Of a DNA stretch of 64,000 nucleotides, positions 47,511 to 56,923 are shown piece by piece. The notes under the pieces were generated by a model. That model saw only the letters and a program-made list of their open reading frames with translations. It had not been told where the DNA came from and ran no database searches. The stretch lies in NCBI RefSeq assembly GCF_000312425.1, contig NZ_HE997181.1, forward strand, positions 592,002 through 656,001, written 5' to 3'. A program made the position numbers and the translations under genes. Positions within the stretch are counted from its first letter, which is position 1. Each line of letters opens with the position of its first letter. This DNA is from Reyranella massiliensis 521. GTDB lineage: Bacteria; Pseudomonadota; Alphaproteobacteria; Reyranellales; Reyranellaceae.

Positions 47511-48001
47511 TGCCCGATAGAGGAAGCGCATCTTGTTCGGCGTGGCGCAGCAGGTTCTGTACCGTTATTCGGTCAATCCCGGCTGCACTGGCGTCGACAG
47601 GCGGGTGAGCGTGGATCCCGGCTCCATGCGTTGCCCGCTTCATCAATCATTTCGCCAACCGAAGTATGGCTCGGCGGTGAACGACTATTACCTTGTCGCT
47701 GTGCTGAAGTTCCGCGGTTGAGTATTGTCGATAAGACGAGGCCTAGCGCAACACACTGATAACACTGAAAGTCTTGCCGTGTTGCTAAAATTAGTACATG
47801 GCGAGCAAATATTGCTTCTTGTAAGAATGGTTGGCCTCTCCTACGAATTTTCATCGGAGCCGGCCCGTCGGGCGTGAAGATTGCTTGTATACCAGGCGAG
47901 TCGAAGCGATCGGCAATGCAACAATCGGTGCGGCTTCCAACTCGAAATGCAGAAGCAGGTGAGCTGCTTAAGCCGACAGCCACGGTCGAGAGGAGTGGGG
48001 G
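47511..48001. other. gene-free region upstream of the TRAP operon
   Basis: About 490 bases. Short frames without recognisable products. The promoter for the TRAP/HyuAB operon must lie in the right part; a GGAGTGGGGG ribosome binding site ends it. I could not identify an operator. Confidence 0.5.
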
Positions 48002-49000
48002 ATGATGAGAAGCAAGATCTTACAGCTATTGCTGGCGTTGACAGTTCTCGCAGGCGCCTGCGCGTCCAGCGCAGGCGCGCAGACTGTCACCTTGCGTTTC
48101 GCCATGATCACCGCCGATTCGTTCCCGTACATGGACGGTGCCAAGAAATTTAAGGAGCTTGTCGAGGCGCGCTCGAATGGCGCTGTCAAAGTGCTCCTGT
48201 TCCCGGGTGGCCAGCTCGGAAATGAGCGTGAGATCAACGAGGCAATTCTCGAAGGCTCGATCCAGATCGGCGTTGGCGCCGGCGCAATGGCCAATCTCGC
48301 GCCGATCTACAACATCGTCCAGGTGCCGTTCCTGATTCAGGGCCAGTCGCACATGGCTGCAATCGCTGACGGACCGATTGGCGCCAAGCTGGCCGAGCGC
48401 ATTGAGCAGCAGGCAGGTTTCAAAGTGCTGGCGTGGTTCAGCACCGGCGACAGCCCGATCGAAACCGTCAAGAAGCCGATCAAGACCCCGGCCGACCTTG
48501 CGGGTGTGAAGATCCGCGTTATCGAGACGCCGGTGCTGGTCGACGCCATGCGTGCGCTGGGTGCGAATCCCACGCCGATGGCCTACCCCGAAGTCTACAC
48601 CGGCCTAAAGCAAGGCGTCATCGAAGGGGCACACCTGGACGTTCTGTCGGTCGACACCCTGAAAGTCGCCGAAGTAGCCAAGTACATGACGGACTGGGAT
48701 CAGATCACCTTCGTGTCCGAGCCGCGTCCTGTGATCATGAGCGCCAAGTTCTTTGCGACGCTCTCGCCGGCGCATCAGAAGATCATCCAGGAGGCGATGA
48801 AGGAAGCCGCCGTGTACGAGCGGCTGGTGTTCAAGGACAAGATGGCGGCGATCCGCAAGAAACTCGTGAATGAAGGCGTCACGATCACGCAGGTCGACGC
48901 GGCTGCCTTTGTCGAGAAGGTCAAGCCGGTCTGGGCAAAGTATGCGGCCCAGCTCAAGGCTGAGGACCTGCTCGCCGACATCGTCGCCCTGAGGAAGTAA
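48002..49000 (+). CDS. TRAP transporter solute-binding subunit (DctP-like)
   Basis: A 332-residue periplasmic protein with a Sec signal peptide (LLLALTVLAGACASSAGA, cleavage near residue 27). The mature sequence has the DctP pattern LRFAMITADSFPYMDGAKKF, LFPGGQLGNEREINEAILEG and KIRVIETPVLVDAMRALGAN, the last including the conserved arginine that binds a carboxylate. The ligand is probably an organic acid. It is the first gene of a long operon; GGAGTGGGGG precedes its tandem ATG. Confidence 0.93.
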   Translation: MMRSKILQLLLALTVLAGACASSAGAQTVTLRFAMITADSFPYMDGAKKFKELVEARSNGAVKVLLFPGGQLGNEREINEAILEGSIQIGVGAGAMANLAPIYNIVQVPFLIQGQSHMAAIADGPIGAKLAERIEQQAGFKVLAWFSTGDSPIETVKKPIKTPADLAGVKIRVIETPVLVDAMRALGANPTPMAYPEVYTGLKQGVIEGAHLDVLSVDTLKVAEVAKYMTDWDQITFVSEPRPVIMSAKFFATLSPAHQKIIQEAMKEAAVYERLVFKDKMAAIRKKLVNEGVTITQVDAAAFVEKVKPVWAKYAAQLKAEDLLADIVALRK

Positions 49001-49030
49001 CTCGGGCGGCTCTGCGAAGGCGGCTGGGCG

Positions 49031-49522
49031 ATGAGGACAATCCTCGACTTTCTGTTCGAACGTGTCGCTGTCTTTGTGGCAGCGGCAGCACTGGTCCTCT
49101 CTTTGGCGGTGACGGCGGCTCAGATTTTCTGCCGATACCTGCTGGGGGACAGCCTCGTCTGGTCGGAGGAGGTTGCCCGGTACGCCCTCGTTTGGAGTTC
49201 CATGGTCGGTGCTGCTGTTGCCTATAGGCAGGGGCTGCATGTCGCCATCACGACCGTCGTCGAGCAGCTTCCGCCGACTTTCCGCGTCTTCTGTGCCCGG
49301 ATGGTTCATGCGCTGATTCTTTGCTTCGGGGGACTGGTTCTGTGGACGGGCTGGTCCCTGGCGGCGCGCAACTTTGCCCGGCACCAACTTTCGGCGGCTC
49401 TTCAGATCGAGATCGCCTGGGTCAATCTCGCAATCCCGGCGGGAGGATTGCTGATCATGATCGCTGCTGTCGAGGCGATCATCAGAGCCAGAAAGCCGAC
49501 CGCGGGAGTGAGTACCCTATGA
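49031..49522 (+). CDS. TRAP transporter small permease (DctQ-like)
   Basis: A 163-residue inner-membrane protein with four spans and the DctQ pattern CRYLLGDSLVWSEEVARYAL near residue 38. It pairs with the large subunit that follows, whose start overlaps its stop as ATGA. Confidence 0.92.
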   Translation: MRTILDFLFERVAVFVAAAALVLSLAVTAAQIFCRYLLGDSLVWSEEVARYALVWSSMVGAAVAYRQGLHVAITTVVEQLPPTFRVFCARMVHALILCFGGLVLWTGWSLAARNFARHQLSAALQIEIAWVNLAIPAGGLLIMIAAVEAIIRARKPTAGVSTL

Positions 49523-50805
49523 TCGGACTTGTCGGTTGGTTCGTCGGCCTCTTGATTCTCGGCGTGCCGATTGCCTTCGTTCTCGGCATCGCGACGACGA
49601 TCTATCTCGTGACGACCGGGATCGCGCCTCTGTCCGCCGTGCCCCAGAGACTGTTTGCCGGTCTGGACCAGTTCGTGCTGATGAGCATTCCGTTCTTCAT
49701 CATGTCGGGCGCGCTGATGAACGAGGCGCAGCTCACGAGCCGACTGGTCCAGTTCGCGAACCATCTTGTTGGTCGCTGGCGTGGGGGGCTCGCTCAAGTC
49801 AACGTGCTCAGCAGCATGTTCTTCGGCGGCATTACCGGCGCGGCCACCGCCGACGTCGCGGCGCTGGGGCCGATCCTGATCCCGGCCATGGAAAAGCAGG
49901 GGTACCGGCGCGATTTCGCTACGGCCGTCACCGTGGCTTCGTCGCTGTGCGGCCCGCTGATTCCACCAAGCATTCCGATGCTGGTCTATGGCATCTCCTC
50001 TGGTACTTCGATCGGAGCACTGTTCCTCGCGGGGCTCATGCCGGGCGTCGCCGTTGGACTTTCGATGCTCGTCCTGAATCGCTACCTGGTGCGGAACATG
50101 CCCCTGGAAGCACCGGGTCCGGTCAGCCTGGGCTGGATCGCGAGGTCGCGCGACTTCGTGGCGAGCTTCCGAGTGGCCCTGCTTGCGCTGATGATGCCAG
50201 TGATCATCGTAGGTGGCGTTGTCGGCGGTATCGTGACACCTACCGAATCCTCCGTCCTGGCGGTGCTCTACGCCATGGTCGTCGGGCTTTCGATGAGGAC
50301 CCTGAAGCCGCGCGCGATGTGGACGCTGATCGTCGGTGCGGCGATCACCTCGGCCACGATCATGCTCATCGTTGCGGCAGCCAACCTGCTCGGCTGGGTG
50401 CTCGCCTTCGAGCGCATTCCCCAGGCGGTGGCTGACGGCTTCCTCGCGCTCACGGACAATCGCTGGGTCTTTCTGTGCCTGGTCATCGTCCTGCTGTTGA
50501 TCGTGGGGCTATTCCTCGAAACATCGGGGGCCATCATCATTCTCACGCCCGTGCTGCTGCCGGCCGCGCTGGCCTACGGTTTCGATCCCGTTCACTTCGG
50601 CGTCATCCTGGTCTTCGGTCTCGTCATCGGATTGCTGACGCCACCCGTGGGGCTTTGCCTGTTCATAGGGTGCAGCGTCGGGAATGTGACCATCGAGCAG
50701 CTTACGAAAGCGCTGATGCCTTTCGTTGCTGTAATTGTCGCGGTTTATCTAGTTTTTGCGTTTGTACCTTCGGCTTCGCTCTGGCTGCCCCGCCTGCTGA
50801 TGTAG
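49519..50805 (+). CDS. TRAP transporter large permease (DctM-like)
   Basis: A 428-residue protein with about twelve spans. QRLFAGLDQFVLMSIPFFIM near residue 45, GGITGAATADVAALGPILIP near 95 and PLIPPSIPMLVYGISSGTSI near 140 are typical of DctM. ATG 49519 was chosen because it overlaps the DctQ stop; the frame upstream is a shadow. Sodium-driven uptake of an organic acid is expected from the family. Confidence 0.93.
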   Translation: MIGLVGWFVGLLILGVPIAFVLGIATTIYLVTTGIAPLSAVPQRLFAGLDQFVLMSIPFFIMSGALMNEAQLTSRLVQFANHLVGRWRGGLAQVNVLSSMFFGGITGAATADVAALGPILIPAMEKQGYRRDFATAVTVASSLCGPLIPPSIPMLVYGISSGTSIGALFLAGLMPGVAVGLSMLVLNRYLVRNMPLEAPGPVSLGWIARSRDFVASFRVALLALMMPVIIVGGVVGGIVTPTESSVLAVLYAMVVGLSMRTLKPRAMWTLIVGAAITSATIMLIVAAANLLGWVLAFERIPQAVADGFLALTDNRWVFLCLVIVLLLIVGLFLETSGAIIILTPVLLPAALAYGFDPVHFGVILVFGLVIGLLTPPVGLCLFIGCSVGNVTIEQLTKALMPFVAVIVAVYLVFAFVPSASLWLPRLLM

Positions 50806-50919
50806 CCCGAATCCGATAAACGACTTGCAAGTGTGTTGACGGAGGGTCGGTTTCAGTGTTTCAGTGAAAATACTGAAAATCATGAAAACCAGTCGATCAG
50901 GATCCGGAGACAGATCAAC

Positions 50920-53022
50920 GTGTACACGATAGCGGTCGATATCGGCGGAACCTTTACTGACGTCGTAGCGATAGACAATCGCACCGGGCACACCGTCATG
51001 GGGAAGTCTCTGACGACGCCCTCCGATTTGCAGCAGGGCGTCCTGAACGGTCTCCAGAACGCTGCGGAAAACCTCAACATCGGGATGCCCGATCTGCTTG
51101 GGCGGACAGAGAGAATGGTTCATGCCACGACGCAGTCGAGCAACGCCGTCTTCGCCTTCACCGGTGCGCGGACAGCGGTGCTGACGACGCGTGGCTTCGG
51201 TGACACTTTGACCATCATGCGGGCGTCAGGCCGTGTTGCCGGCCTGAGTGTCTTTGAGCGCCATCATTACAGGGCGACCTCGAAGCCGCGGCTGCTCGTC
51301 GACGAGCGCGATATCTTCGAGATCGCGGAGCGCGTCGATGCGCATGGTGAGATTGTGACGCCGCTCGACGAGGCTGAGGTGGCTCGCGTGGCGTGTCTCC
51401 TGGCGGAGCGGGGATACGAAGCGGTTGCTATTGCTTACCTTTTTTCGCACCAGAACCCGGTTCACGAACGGCGCACCGCAGAGATTATCCGCCGAGTGGC
51501 GCCGCGGCTCTACGTCTCTGTCTCGGCCGAGATCGCGCCGGTCATGGGCGAATACGAGCGTAGCGCGACGGCCGTGTTCAATGCCTATGTCGGACCGGTG
51601 ATCGACAACTATCTCACCCAGTTGGAGCGGACACTCGCCGACGCGGGCCTCAAGCAGAAGTTGCTCATTGTACAGGCCAATGGAGGCCTGGCGACGGTTT
51701 CGCAGACTGTGCCCATCTACACGATCGAGTCCGGCCCTGCGGCGGGTGTCGTCGGCGCCGCGCATCTGGCCACGCGCTTGGGGCATGGCAATGTCATTGC
51801 GACTGATGTTGGCGGGACGACCTTCAAAGTCGCCGTCATCGAGGGCGGCAACTGGAGCTACAACACGCAGACTGTGCTGAATCAATATCAGCTTCGCCTG
51901 CCGATGATCGATGTCGCCTCCATCGGCGCAGGCGGTGGCTCGATTGCCTGGGTGGACGGCGGGCGTTTGCGAATTGGCCCCAAGAGCGCGTCCGCGGATC
52001 CGGGCCCTGCTTGCTATGGATTGGGTGGAGTCGATCCGACTGTCACTGATGCTGACGTCGCCTTGGGTTACATCGATCCCGATAGTTTCCTCGGTGGCCG
52101 GATGAAGTTGCATCGCGACAAGGCGGTCGAGGCAATCCGCATCAAGATCGCGGAGCCGCTGTTCGGTGGCGACGTGATGGCCGCCGCCGCTGGCATCCGC
52201 AAGGTTGTGGACAGCCAGATGGCCGACCTTATCCGAAAGTGCACCCTCGAGCGGGGTTACGACCCGCGCGACTTCGTGATGATGGCCTATGGCGGTGCGG
52301 GGCCGGTGCACGCAGCGTCGTATGCCGCCGAAGCTGGCGCGACTAAGCTGCTGGTGCCCTATTTCGCGACGGTGCATTCCGCGTACGGTGCCGCCCTGTC
52401 GGATATCCGCTTCAGCCTCCAGTTCTCCGAACCGATCGTGTTGCCGAACGATCCCGCGCGCGTCGAAGCGATCTTCGCGGCCATGGAGGCGAAGGGCGCG
52501 GATGCACTGTCCCGTGCGGACGTCCCGGAGAGCAGCCGACGCTACGATCGCTGGGTAGAGGCACGCTATCGCCGACAGGTCCACCAGCTCCGCATTCCAG
52601 CGCCATCCCGTGTTGACGACGCTGCCATCGAGCAACTCACTAAGGCTTTCGAGCGTGAGTACGAGCGACTGTTCGGGCCTGGATCGGGGCTTGCGGATGC
52701 CGGCGTCGAACTCATCAACTATGGCGTGGATGCGGTCGGTGTCGTGGACAAGGCGCCCTGGAAGGAAGAGGCGACCGGCGGGCCGGCTGTTCCCAAGTCA
52801 ACGCGTCAGGCCTATTGCGCGCAGCAACAGTCGATGGTCTCCACACCTGTCTACGCCGGGCCTGCGCTTTCGCCGGGCACCGAGATCGACGGACCGGCGA
52901 TCATCGAGCATCCAGGAACAACGATCGTAGTCCTCTCCGGCCAGAGCGCAACGATCGACGCGTTCCGACACACCCACATCATCATAGGCGACGACAAGGG
53001 AGGCCGCAGTGGCCGCCAGTAA
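50920..53022 (+). CDS. HyuA/AcxA-family ATPase subunit
   Basis: A 700-residue protein of the hydantoinase A/oxoprolinase family, full-length form. It has the N-terminal loop YTIAVDIGGTFTDVVAIDNR, the second ASKHA loop NVIATDVGGTTFKVAVIEGG and the GAGGGSIAWVDGGRLRIGP stretch. It forms a complex with the HyuB homolog encoded next. Known relatives open hydantoins, hydrolyse oxoproline or carboxylate acetone and acetophenone at the cost of ATP. GTG 50920 with GGAG ten bases upstream is the likely start. It overlaps the next gene by 14 bases. Confidence 0.92.
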   Translation: MYTIAVDIGGTFTDVVAIDNRTGHTVMGKSLTTPSDLQQGVLNGLQNAAENLNIGMPDLLGRTERMVHATTQSSNAVFAFTGARTAVLTTRGFGDTLTIMRASGRVAGLSVFERHHYRATSKPRLLVDERDIFEIAERVDAHGEIVTPLDEAEVARVACLLAERGYEAVAIAYLFSHQNPVHERRTAEIIRRVAPRLYVSVSAEIAPVMGEYERSATAVFNAYVGPVIDNYLTQLERTLADAGLKQKLLIVQANGGLATVSQTVPIYTIESGPAAGVVGAAHLATRLGHGNVIATDVGGTTFKVAVIEGGNWSYNTQTVLNQYQLRLPMIDVASIGAGGGSIAWVDGGRLRIGPKSASADPGPACYGLGGVDPTVTDADVALGYIDPDSFLGGRMKLHRDKAVEAIRIKIAEPLFGGDVMAAAAGIRKVVDSQMADLIRKCTLERGYDPRDFVMMAYGGAGPVHAASYAAEAGATKLLVPYFATVHSAYGAALSDIRFSLQFSEPIVLPNDPARVEAIFAAMEAKGADALSRADVPESSRRYDRWVEARYRRQVHQLRIPAPSRVDDAAIEQLTKAFEREYERLFGPGSGLADAGVELINYGVDAVGVVDKAPWKEEATGGPAVPKSTRQAYCAQQQSMVSTPVYAGPALSPGTEIDGPAIIEHPGTTIVVLSGQSATIDAFRHTHIIIGDDKGGRSGRQ

Positions 53023-55213
53023 TTCGCGACTCGACCCCGTCACATTCGAGGTCCTCAATCACCGGCTCCTCAGCATCACCGAGGAGATGGGCATTCAGTA
53101 CATGAGGTGCTCCGGCTCCAATGTGCTCATTACCGGCAACGATGCCGCGACGGCGATCATGCAGCCCGACGGGGCGCTCGTCTCGGTCGGTCCTTACATC
53201 GTCACGCAGGGCAACGTTCTGCCCCTGATCGTGGACAGCACGATGCGCCTGAGCGGCGATGTCGGTATCTATGACGGCGATATTTTCATCTGCAACGACC
53301 CCTATCTCGGCGCCATCCATCATCCCGACTTCGCGACCGTCGCGCCGATCTACTGGAAGGACGAGCTAATCGGCTGGATCGGCGCCTCGGGGCATCAGCT
53401 CGACACGGGCGGCATGGATCCCGGTGGCTTCTCTATCAAGGCCGCCGACGTTCACCAGGAAGGGCTGCGCATGCCACCCGTGAAGTTGGTGGATCGCGGA
53501 GCCATGCGCGAAGATGTGCTGCGCTGGATTCAAAATCAGGTGCGCGATCCGCTCGTCGGTCTCGACGTGAAGGGCCAGGTTGCCGCGCTCAACACCGGCC
53601 GCCGGAGGATCCTCGAGCTTGTCGAAAGCTGGGGCGTCGAGACTGTAAAGGAGGTGATGAAGCAGTCCATCGACTACGCCCGCGACAAGCTCAAGAGCAG
53701 GCTTCGCGAGCTGCCCGACGGCGTCTGGCGCGATGTGCAATACATCGACCACGATGGTCACGACACTCAGATCTACCAGATCGTCTGTACCATGACGAAG
53801 GAGGGCGACGCGCTGACCTTCGACTTCGAAGGAACAAGCCCGAACGCCAAGGGTCTCATCAATTCGACGTACTCGGGCCTGCAGGCCGCCGTCCTGTCGG
53901 CCGTGTACATCAACTTGTGCTGGGACATCCCCTGGAACCGCGGCGTTCGCGACTGCCTCGATCTGCGCACGACGGCCGGGACGGTCAACAACTGCGCCTA
54001 TCCTGCGCCCTGCGCGATGGCGACGATCTCGGCGGTCATCGTCACGATCGACGTGACGTGGCGCTGCCTTTCGCAGATGCTTATGGCCGACGACCGCTAT
54101 CGTCAGCAGGCGATGGCCGTATGGTCGGGCACGTCGATGGCGCCGATCTTCGCCGGCATTAGCCAGCACGGGTTCCCGTTCGCGGCGACCGAGATGAGCC
54201 ATTTTGGCGGCGGCGGCGGCGCGCGCACTTACGACGACGGCGTGGACACCGCCGGCATCGTCTTCAACACGACGCCGAACATGCCGAATATCGAGGATCA
54301 GGAGTCTGAGTATCCGGTCCTCTATCTCTTCCGTCGCCATCTGCGGGATTCGGGTGGCCCCGGGCGGTTCCGCGGCGGCCGATCGGCGGAGCTCGCTTAT
54401 ACGGCGCATCGGTCGCCCGACAATCGTCTCGAAGGCCTTTTCGCAGGCACGGGCGCCGAGATGCCGAACGCAATCGGAGTGGGCGGAGGCATGCCCGGCG
54501 CAGCCATCCGCATCGCCCGCGTCCTCGGCACGGACATCGCGGAGAGGATGAGTACTGGCAAGCCGCTGCCGGACAGGCTGGACGACATCGAGGGAAGCCT
54601 CGAGATCCTGCCACCCAAGCACACACGCTCGGCCATGGAGCTCGGCGACGTCTGGTACCACAGCTGGCAAGCCGGCGGTGGCTATGGCGATCCACTGCGT
54701 CGTGATCCGGAGCGCGTTGCGATGGACGTGGTGCGCGAAGCCGTGTCGCCTCAGGCTGCGCTCGAAATCTACGGCGTCGTCATGAATGAAGACGGTCTCT
54801 ACGATCCCAGGGCCACGGAAGCACGAAGGAGCGCGCTGCGACGCGAGCGCCTGCAGCAGTCCGTCGTTCCTTCTCCAGGCGATGCCGCGGTCTCATTCGC
54901 AGGTATGGGACGGCGCTCCGTCGCCGAGACACTTGTCATTGACTTCGACAAGGACGCCGTGAGTTGTGGCGAGTGCGGCCATGTTCACTGCCGGCCTCAA
55001 GACAACCTGCTGGAGCATCTCCGTGAGGTCAATGCGCCGCTGAATGCGGCGGGACCGGTTCGCGGTGAAGACTACGATCGTGGTCGATTCCGACTACGTC
55101 AGCTCTGCTGCAGCGCTTGCGGCGGCTTGGTTGATGTTCAAGTGGCACTGGAAGATGCGCCACGACCGTACTTCCGCATTGACAATTGGCCGGCTGCGGC
55201 CGCCTCCAAATAA
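53009..55213 (+). CDS. HyuB/AcxB-family subunit with acetone-carboxylase-gamma-like C-terminal domain
   Basis: A 734-residue protein. Residues 1 to about 570 are a HyuB domain (LDPVTFEVLNHRLLSITEEM; GDIFICNDPYLGAIHHPDFA; GGGGARTYDDGVDTAGIV). Residues about 645-730 form a zinc-ribbon-like segment with Cys653, Cys656, Cys661, Cys700, Cys701 and Cys704 (SCGECGHVHC and QLCCSACGGLVDVQV). This resembles the small gamma subunit (AcxC) of acetone carboxylase fused to the large subunit. This favours a carboxylase over a hydantoinase, though that is inference. GTG 53009 has GGGAGG upstream. Confidence 0.9.
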   Translation: MAASNSRLDPVTFEVLNHRLLSITEEMGIQYMRCSGSNVLITGNDAATAIMQPDGALVSVGPYIVTQGNVLPLIVDSTMRLSGDVGIYDGDIFICNDPYLGAIHHPDFATVAPIYWKDELIGWIGASGHQLDTGGMDPGGFSIKAADVHQEGLRMPPVKLVDRGAMREDVLRWIQNQVRDPLVGLDVKGQVAALNTGRRRILELVESWGVETVKEVMKQSIDYARDKLKSRLRELPDGVWRDVQYIDHDGHDTQIYQIVCTMTKEGDALTFDFEGTSPNAKGLINSTYSGLQAAVLSAVYINLCWDIPWNRGVRDCLDLRTTAGTVNNCAYPAPCAMATISAVIVTIDVTWRCLSQMLMADDRYRQQAMAVWSGTSMAPIFAGISQHGFPFAATEMSHFGGGGGARTYDDGVDTAGIVFNTTPNMPNIEDQESEYPVLYLFRRHLRDSGGPGRFRGGRSAELAYTAHRSPDNRLEGLFAGTGAEMPNAIGVGGGMPGAAIRIARVLGTDIAERMSTGKPLPDRLDDIEGSLEILPPKHTRSAMELGDVWYHSWQAGGGYGDPLRRDPERVAMDVVREAVSPQAALEIYGVVMNEDGLYDPRATEARRSALRRERLQQSVVPSPGDAAVSFAGMGRRSVAETLVIDFDKDAVSCGECGHVHCRPQDNLLEHLREVNAPLNAAGPVRGEDYDRGRFRLRQLCCSACGGLVDVQVALEDAPRPYFRIDNWPAAAASK

Positions 55214-55221
55214 GGACCGCC

Positions 55222-56076
55222 ATGCTCGTACGTTTCTCTGAAGACAAGTCGTCGCCGCTCCGCACCGGCCTTCTGGTTGGCGATAGCGTGCATGACATCA
55301 GTGCTCGGTATCCAACCGTATCGTCCTTCGTCGCGGCGAATCCGGATGGATGGCACAGCGAATCGGTCGATGTGTCAGGACTGGCGACCCACTCGGCGGC
55401 GTCGGTTCGTCTCGGGCCTCCCGTCGACGATGGCGCCTCGGTCTACCTGGTTGGAGCGAACTATAAGAAGCATGCCGAGGAAGCCGGTCTCGACGTGCCT
55501 GCAACGCCTGTCATCTTCATGAAGCCGACCACCGCTCTGGTCGGCCCGCGGGACTCGATTTGCCTGCCGCCGATATCGCGCGAAATGGACTACGAGGGCG
55601 AACTGGCCGTTATGATCGGCCGGCCGGCTCGGCGCGTCACTCGCCAAGATGCACCAAAGCACATCGCCGGCTTGACCGTGGTCAACGACGTCACCGCGCG
55701 CGACATGCAGTGGGTGATGCTCGGGAAGAATCGCATCGTGGATTGGCTTTCGAGCAAGGCGCTGGATCGATCGACGCCGATCGGCCCGGGCATCGCGAGC
55801 CGGACAGCGGCGCTCGATCCGCACAAGCTGCGGCTGACCACCGACCTCAACGGCCAAAGGATGCAGGATGGCGAGACATCGCTGATGGTGTTCTCGATTT
55901 GGGAGCTGATCGAGTTTCTGTCGGCTCGCGTCACGCTGAGGCCTGGCGATATCTTGTCGACCGGCACGCCTGTTGGCGTCGGCGGCTTCCGCAAGATCTT
56001 TCTCAAAGCCGGTGATCGGCTGCGCGTCGAAGTGGAGCACGTCGGCGTCCTCGACAATGGCGTGGTTGAGGACTGA
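55222..56076 (+). CDS. fumarylacetoacetate hydrolase (FAH) family protein
   Basis: A 284-residue protein. The FAH core starts at VYLVGANYKKHAEEAGLDVP near residue 77; the metal ligands lie in MDYEGELAVMIGR near 122 and VVNDVTARDMQW near 155, and the C-terminal GDILSTGTPVGVG is present. The family cleaves or isomerises beta-keto acids and related compounds, which fits a step after ketone carboxylation. It starts at ATG 55222, eight bases after the HyuB stop, and is followed four bases later by the SDR. Confidence 0.9.
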   Translation: MLVRFSEDKSSPLRTGLLVGDSVHDISARYPTVSSFVAANPDGWHSESVDVSGLATHSAASVRLGPPVDDGASVYLVGANYKKHAEEAGLDVPATPVIFMKPTTALVGPRDSICLPPISREMDYEGELAVMIGRPARRVTRQDAPKHIAGLTVVNDVTARDMQWVMLGKNRIVDWLSSKALDRSTPIGPGIASRTAALDPHKLRLTTDLNGQRMQDGETSLMVFSIWELIEFLSARVTLRPGDILSTGTPVGVGGFRKIFLKAGDRLRVEVEHVGVLDNGVVED

Positions 56077-56080
56077 TCGC

Positions 56081-56839
56081 ATGTCCGATCTCGCTGGCAA
56101 GGTCGTCCTCGTCACCGGCGGCACGCGTGGAATCGGTAGCGAGCTCGTGCGGGCTTTCGCCGCGTCCGGAGCGAGCGTCGCCTTCTCCGGTACCTCGAAG
56201 GAGTCCGTCGCAGAGGCGACGGTGCGGCTTGGTCGCTCGCTCCATCCTTCGGTGCCGGTGCGCGGCTTCGCGGCCGATCTGGCCGAACCGGATGGCCCAG
56301 CGTATCTAGTCGGCCAGGTCGCGGCCGCTTATGGAGGTATCGACGTCCTGGTGTGCAATGCGGGGATTGCCGGCTCCGCCGACCCATGGACGATGGAGGC
56401 AGCGGAATGGGACCGCATTCTGGCGGTTAATCTGCGGTCCGCGTTCTTCTGCGCCCGCGAGGCAGCGGCCTCCATGCGCATCAGGGGAGGCGGCAGCATC
56501 GTCAACGTGGCGTCCGTTGCCGGCCAGATCGGCGGCGCCGCGACGGGGCCAGCCTACGTTGCTTCCAAAGCCGGAATGATCGGTCTCACCAAGTCTCTGG
56601 CTCGGCACATGGCCGATGCGGGTATACGGGTCAACTGTGTGGCCCCCGCCGACATCGATACCGATATGACGGTCAACTGGCCAGATGCACTCCGACAGCG
56701 CCTAGTTGCGATGACGCCGCTCGGCCGCTTCGGGCAGGTCAACGAGGTCTCGGGAGCGGTGCTTTTCCTCGCCGGAGACGCCGCTTCGTTTATCACCGGC
56801 CAAACGCTCAACGTGAACGGTGGAATCTATATGGGTTGA
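56081..56839 (+). CDS. short-chain dehydrogenase/reductase
   Basis: A 252-residue classical SDR: NAD(P) loop VTGGTRGIGSELV, NAG motif VCNAGIAGS near 90, catalytic Ser in VNVASVAG near 140, YVASKAG near 155 and the C-terminal INVNGG-like ending LNVNGGIYMG. Ala/Asp at the cofactor specificity positions is not decisive. It likely oxidises an alcohol to a ketone, or the reverse, in the pathway with the HyuAB-type complex. ATG 56081 is four bases after the FAH stop. Confidence 0.9.
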   Translation: MSDLAGKVVLVTGGTRGIGSELVRAFAASGASVAFSGTSKESVAEATVRLGRSLHPSVPVRGFAADLAEPDGPAYLVGQVAAAYGGIDVLVCNAGIAGSADPWTMEAAEWDRILAVNLRSAFFCAREAAASMRIRGGGSIVNVASVAGQIGGAATGPAYVASKAGMIGLTKSLARHMADAGIRVNCVAPADIDTDMTVNWPDALRQRLVAMTPLGRFGQVNEVSGAVLFLAGDAASFITGQTLNVNGGIYMG

Positions 56840-56845
56840 AAATGT

Positions 56846-56864
56846 CGGGCTTCACCGGAGCCCG
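56846..56864 (+). terminator. stem-loop between SDR and binding-protein genes
   Basis: CGGGCT and AGCCCG pair over six bases around TCACCGG, six bases after the SDR stop. It has no T-tract. It is probably an attenuator or mRNA-stabilising hairpin ahead of the second transport module. Confidence 0.35.
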
Positions 56865-56923
56865 GCTGGCGAGGGCACGCGACTTGCAGTCACTAACGGG
56901 AGCCAACTGGAAGAGGTGATGTC

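Noticed and set aside
53366..54670. Minus-strand frame of 434 codons opposite HyuB
   Set aside because: Composition and lack of motifs mark it as a shadow; the plus-strand HyuB product is fully conserved.
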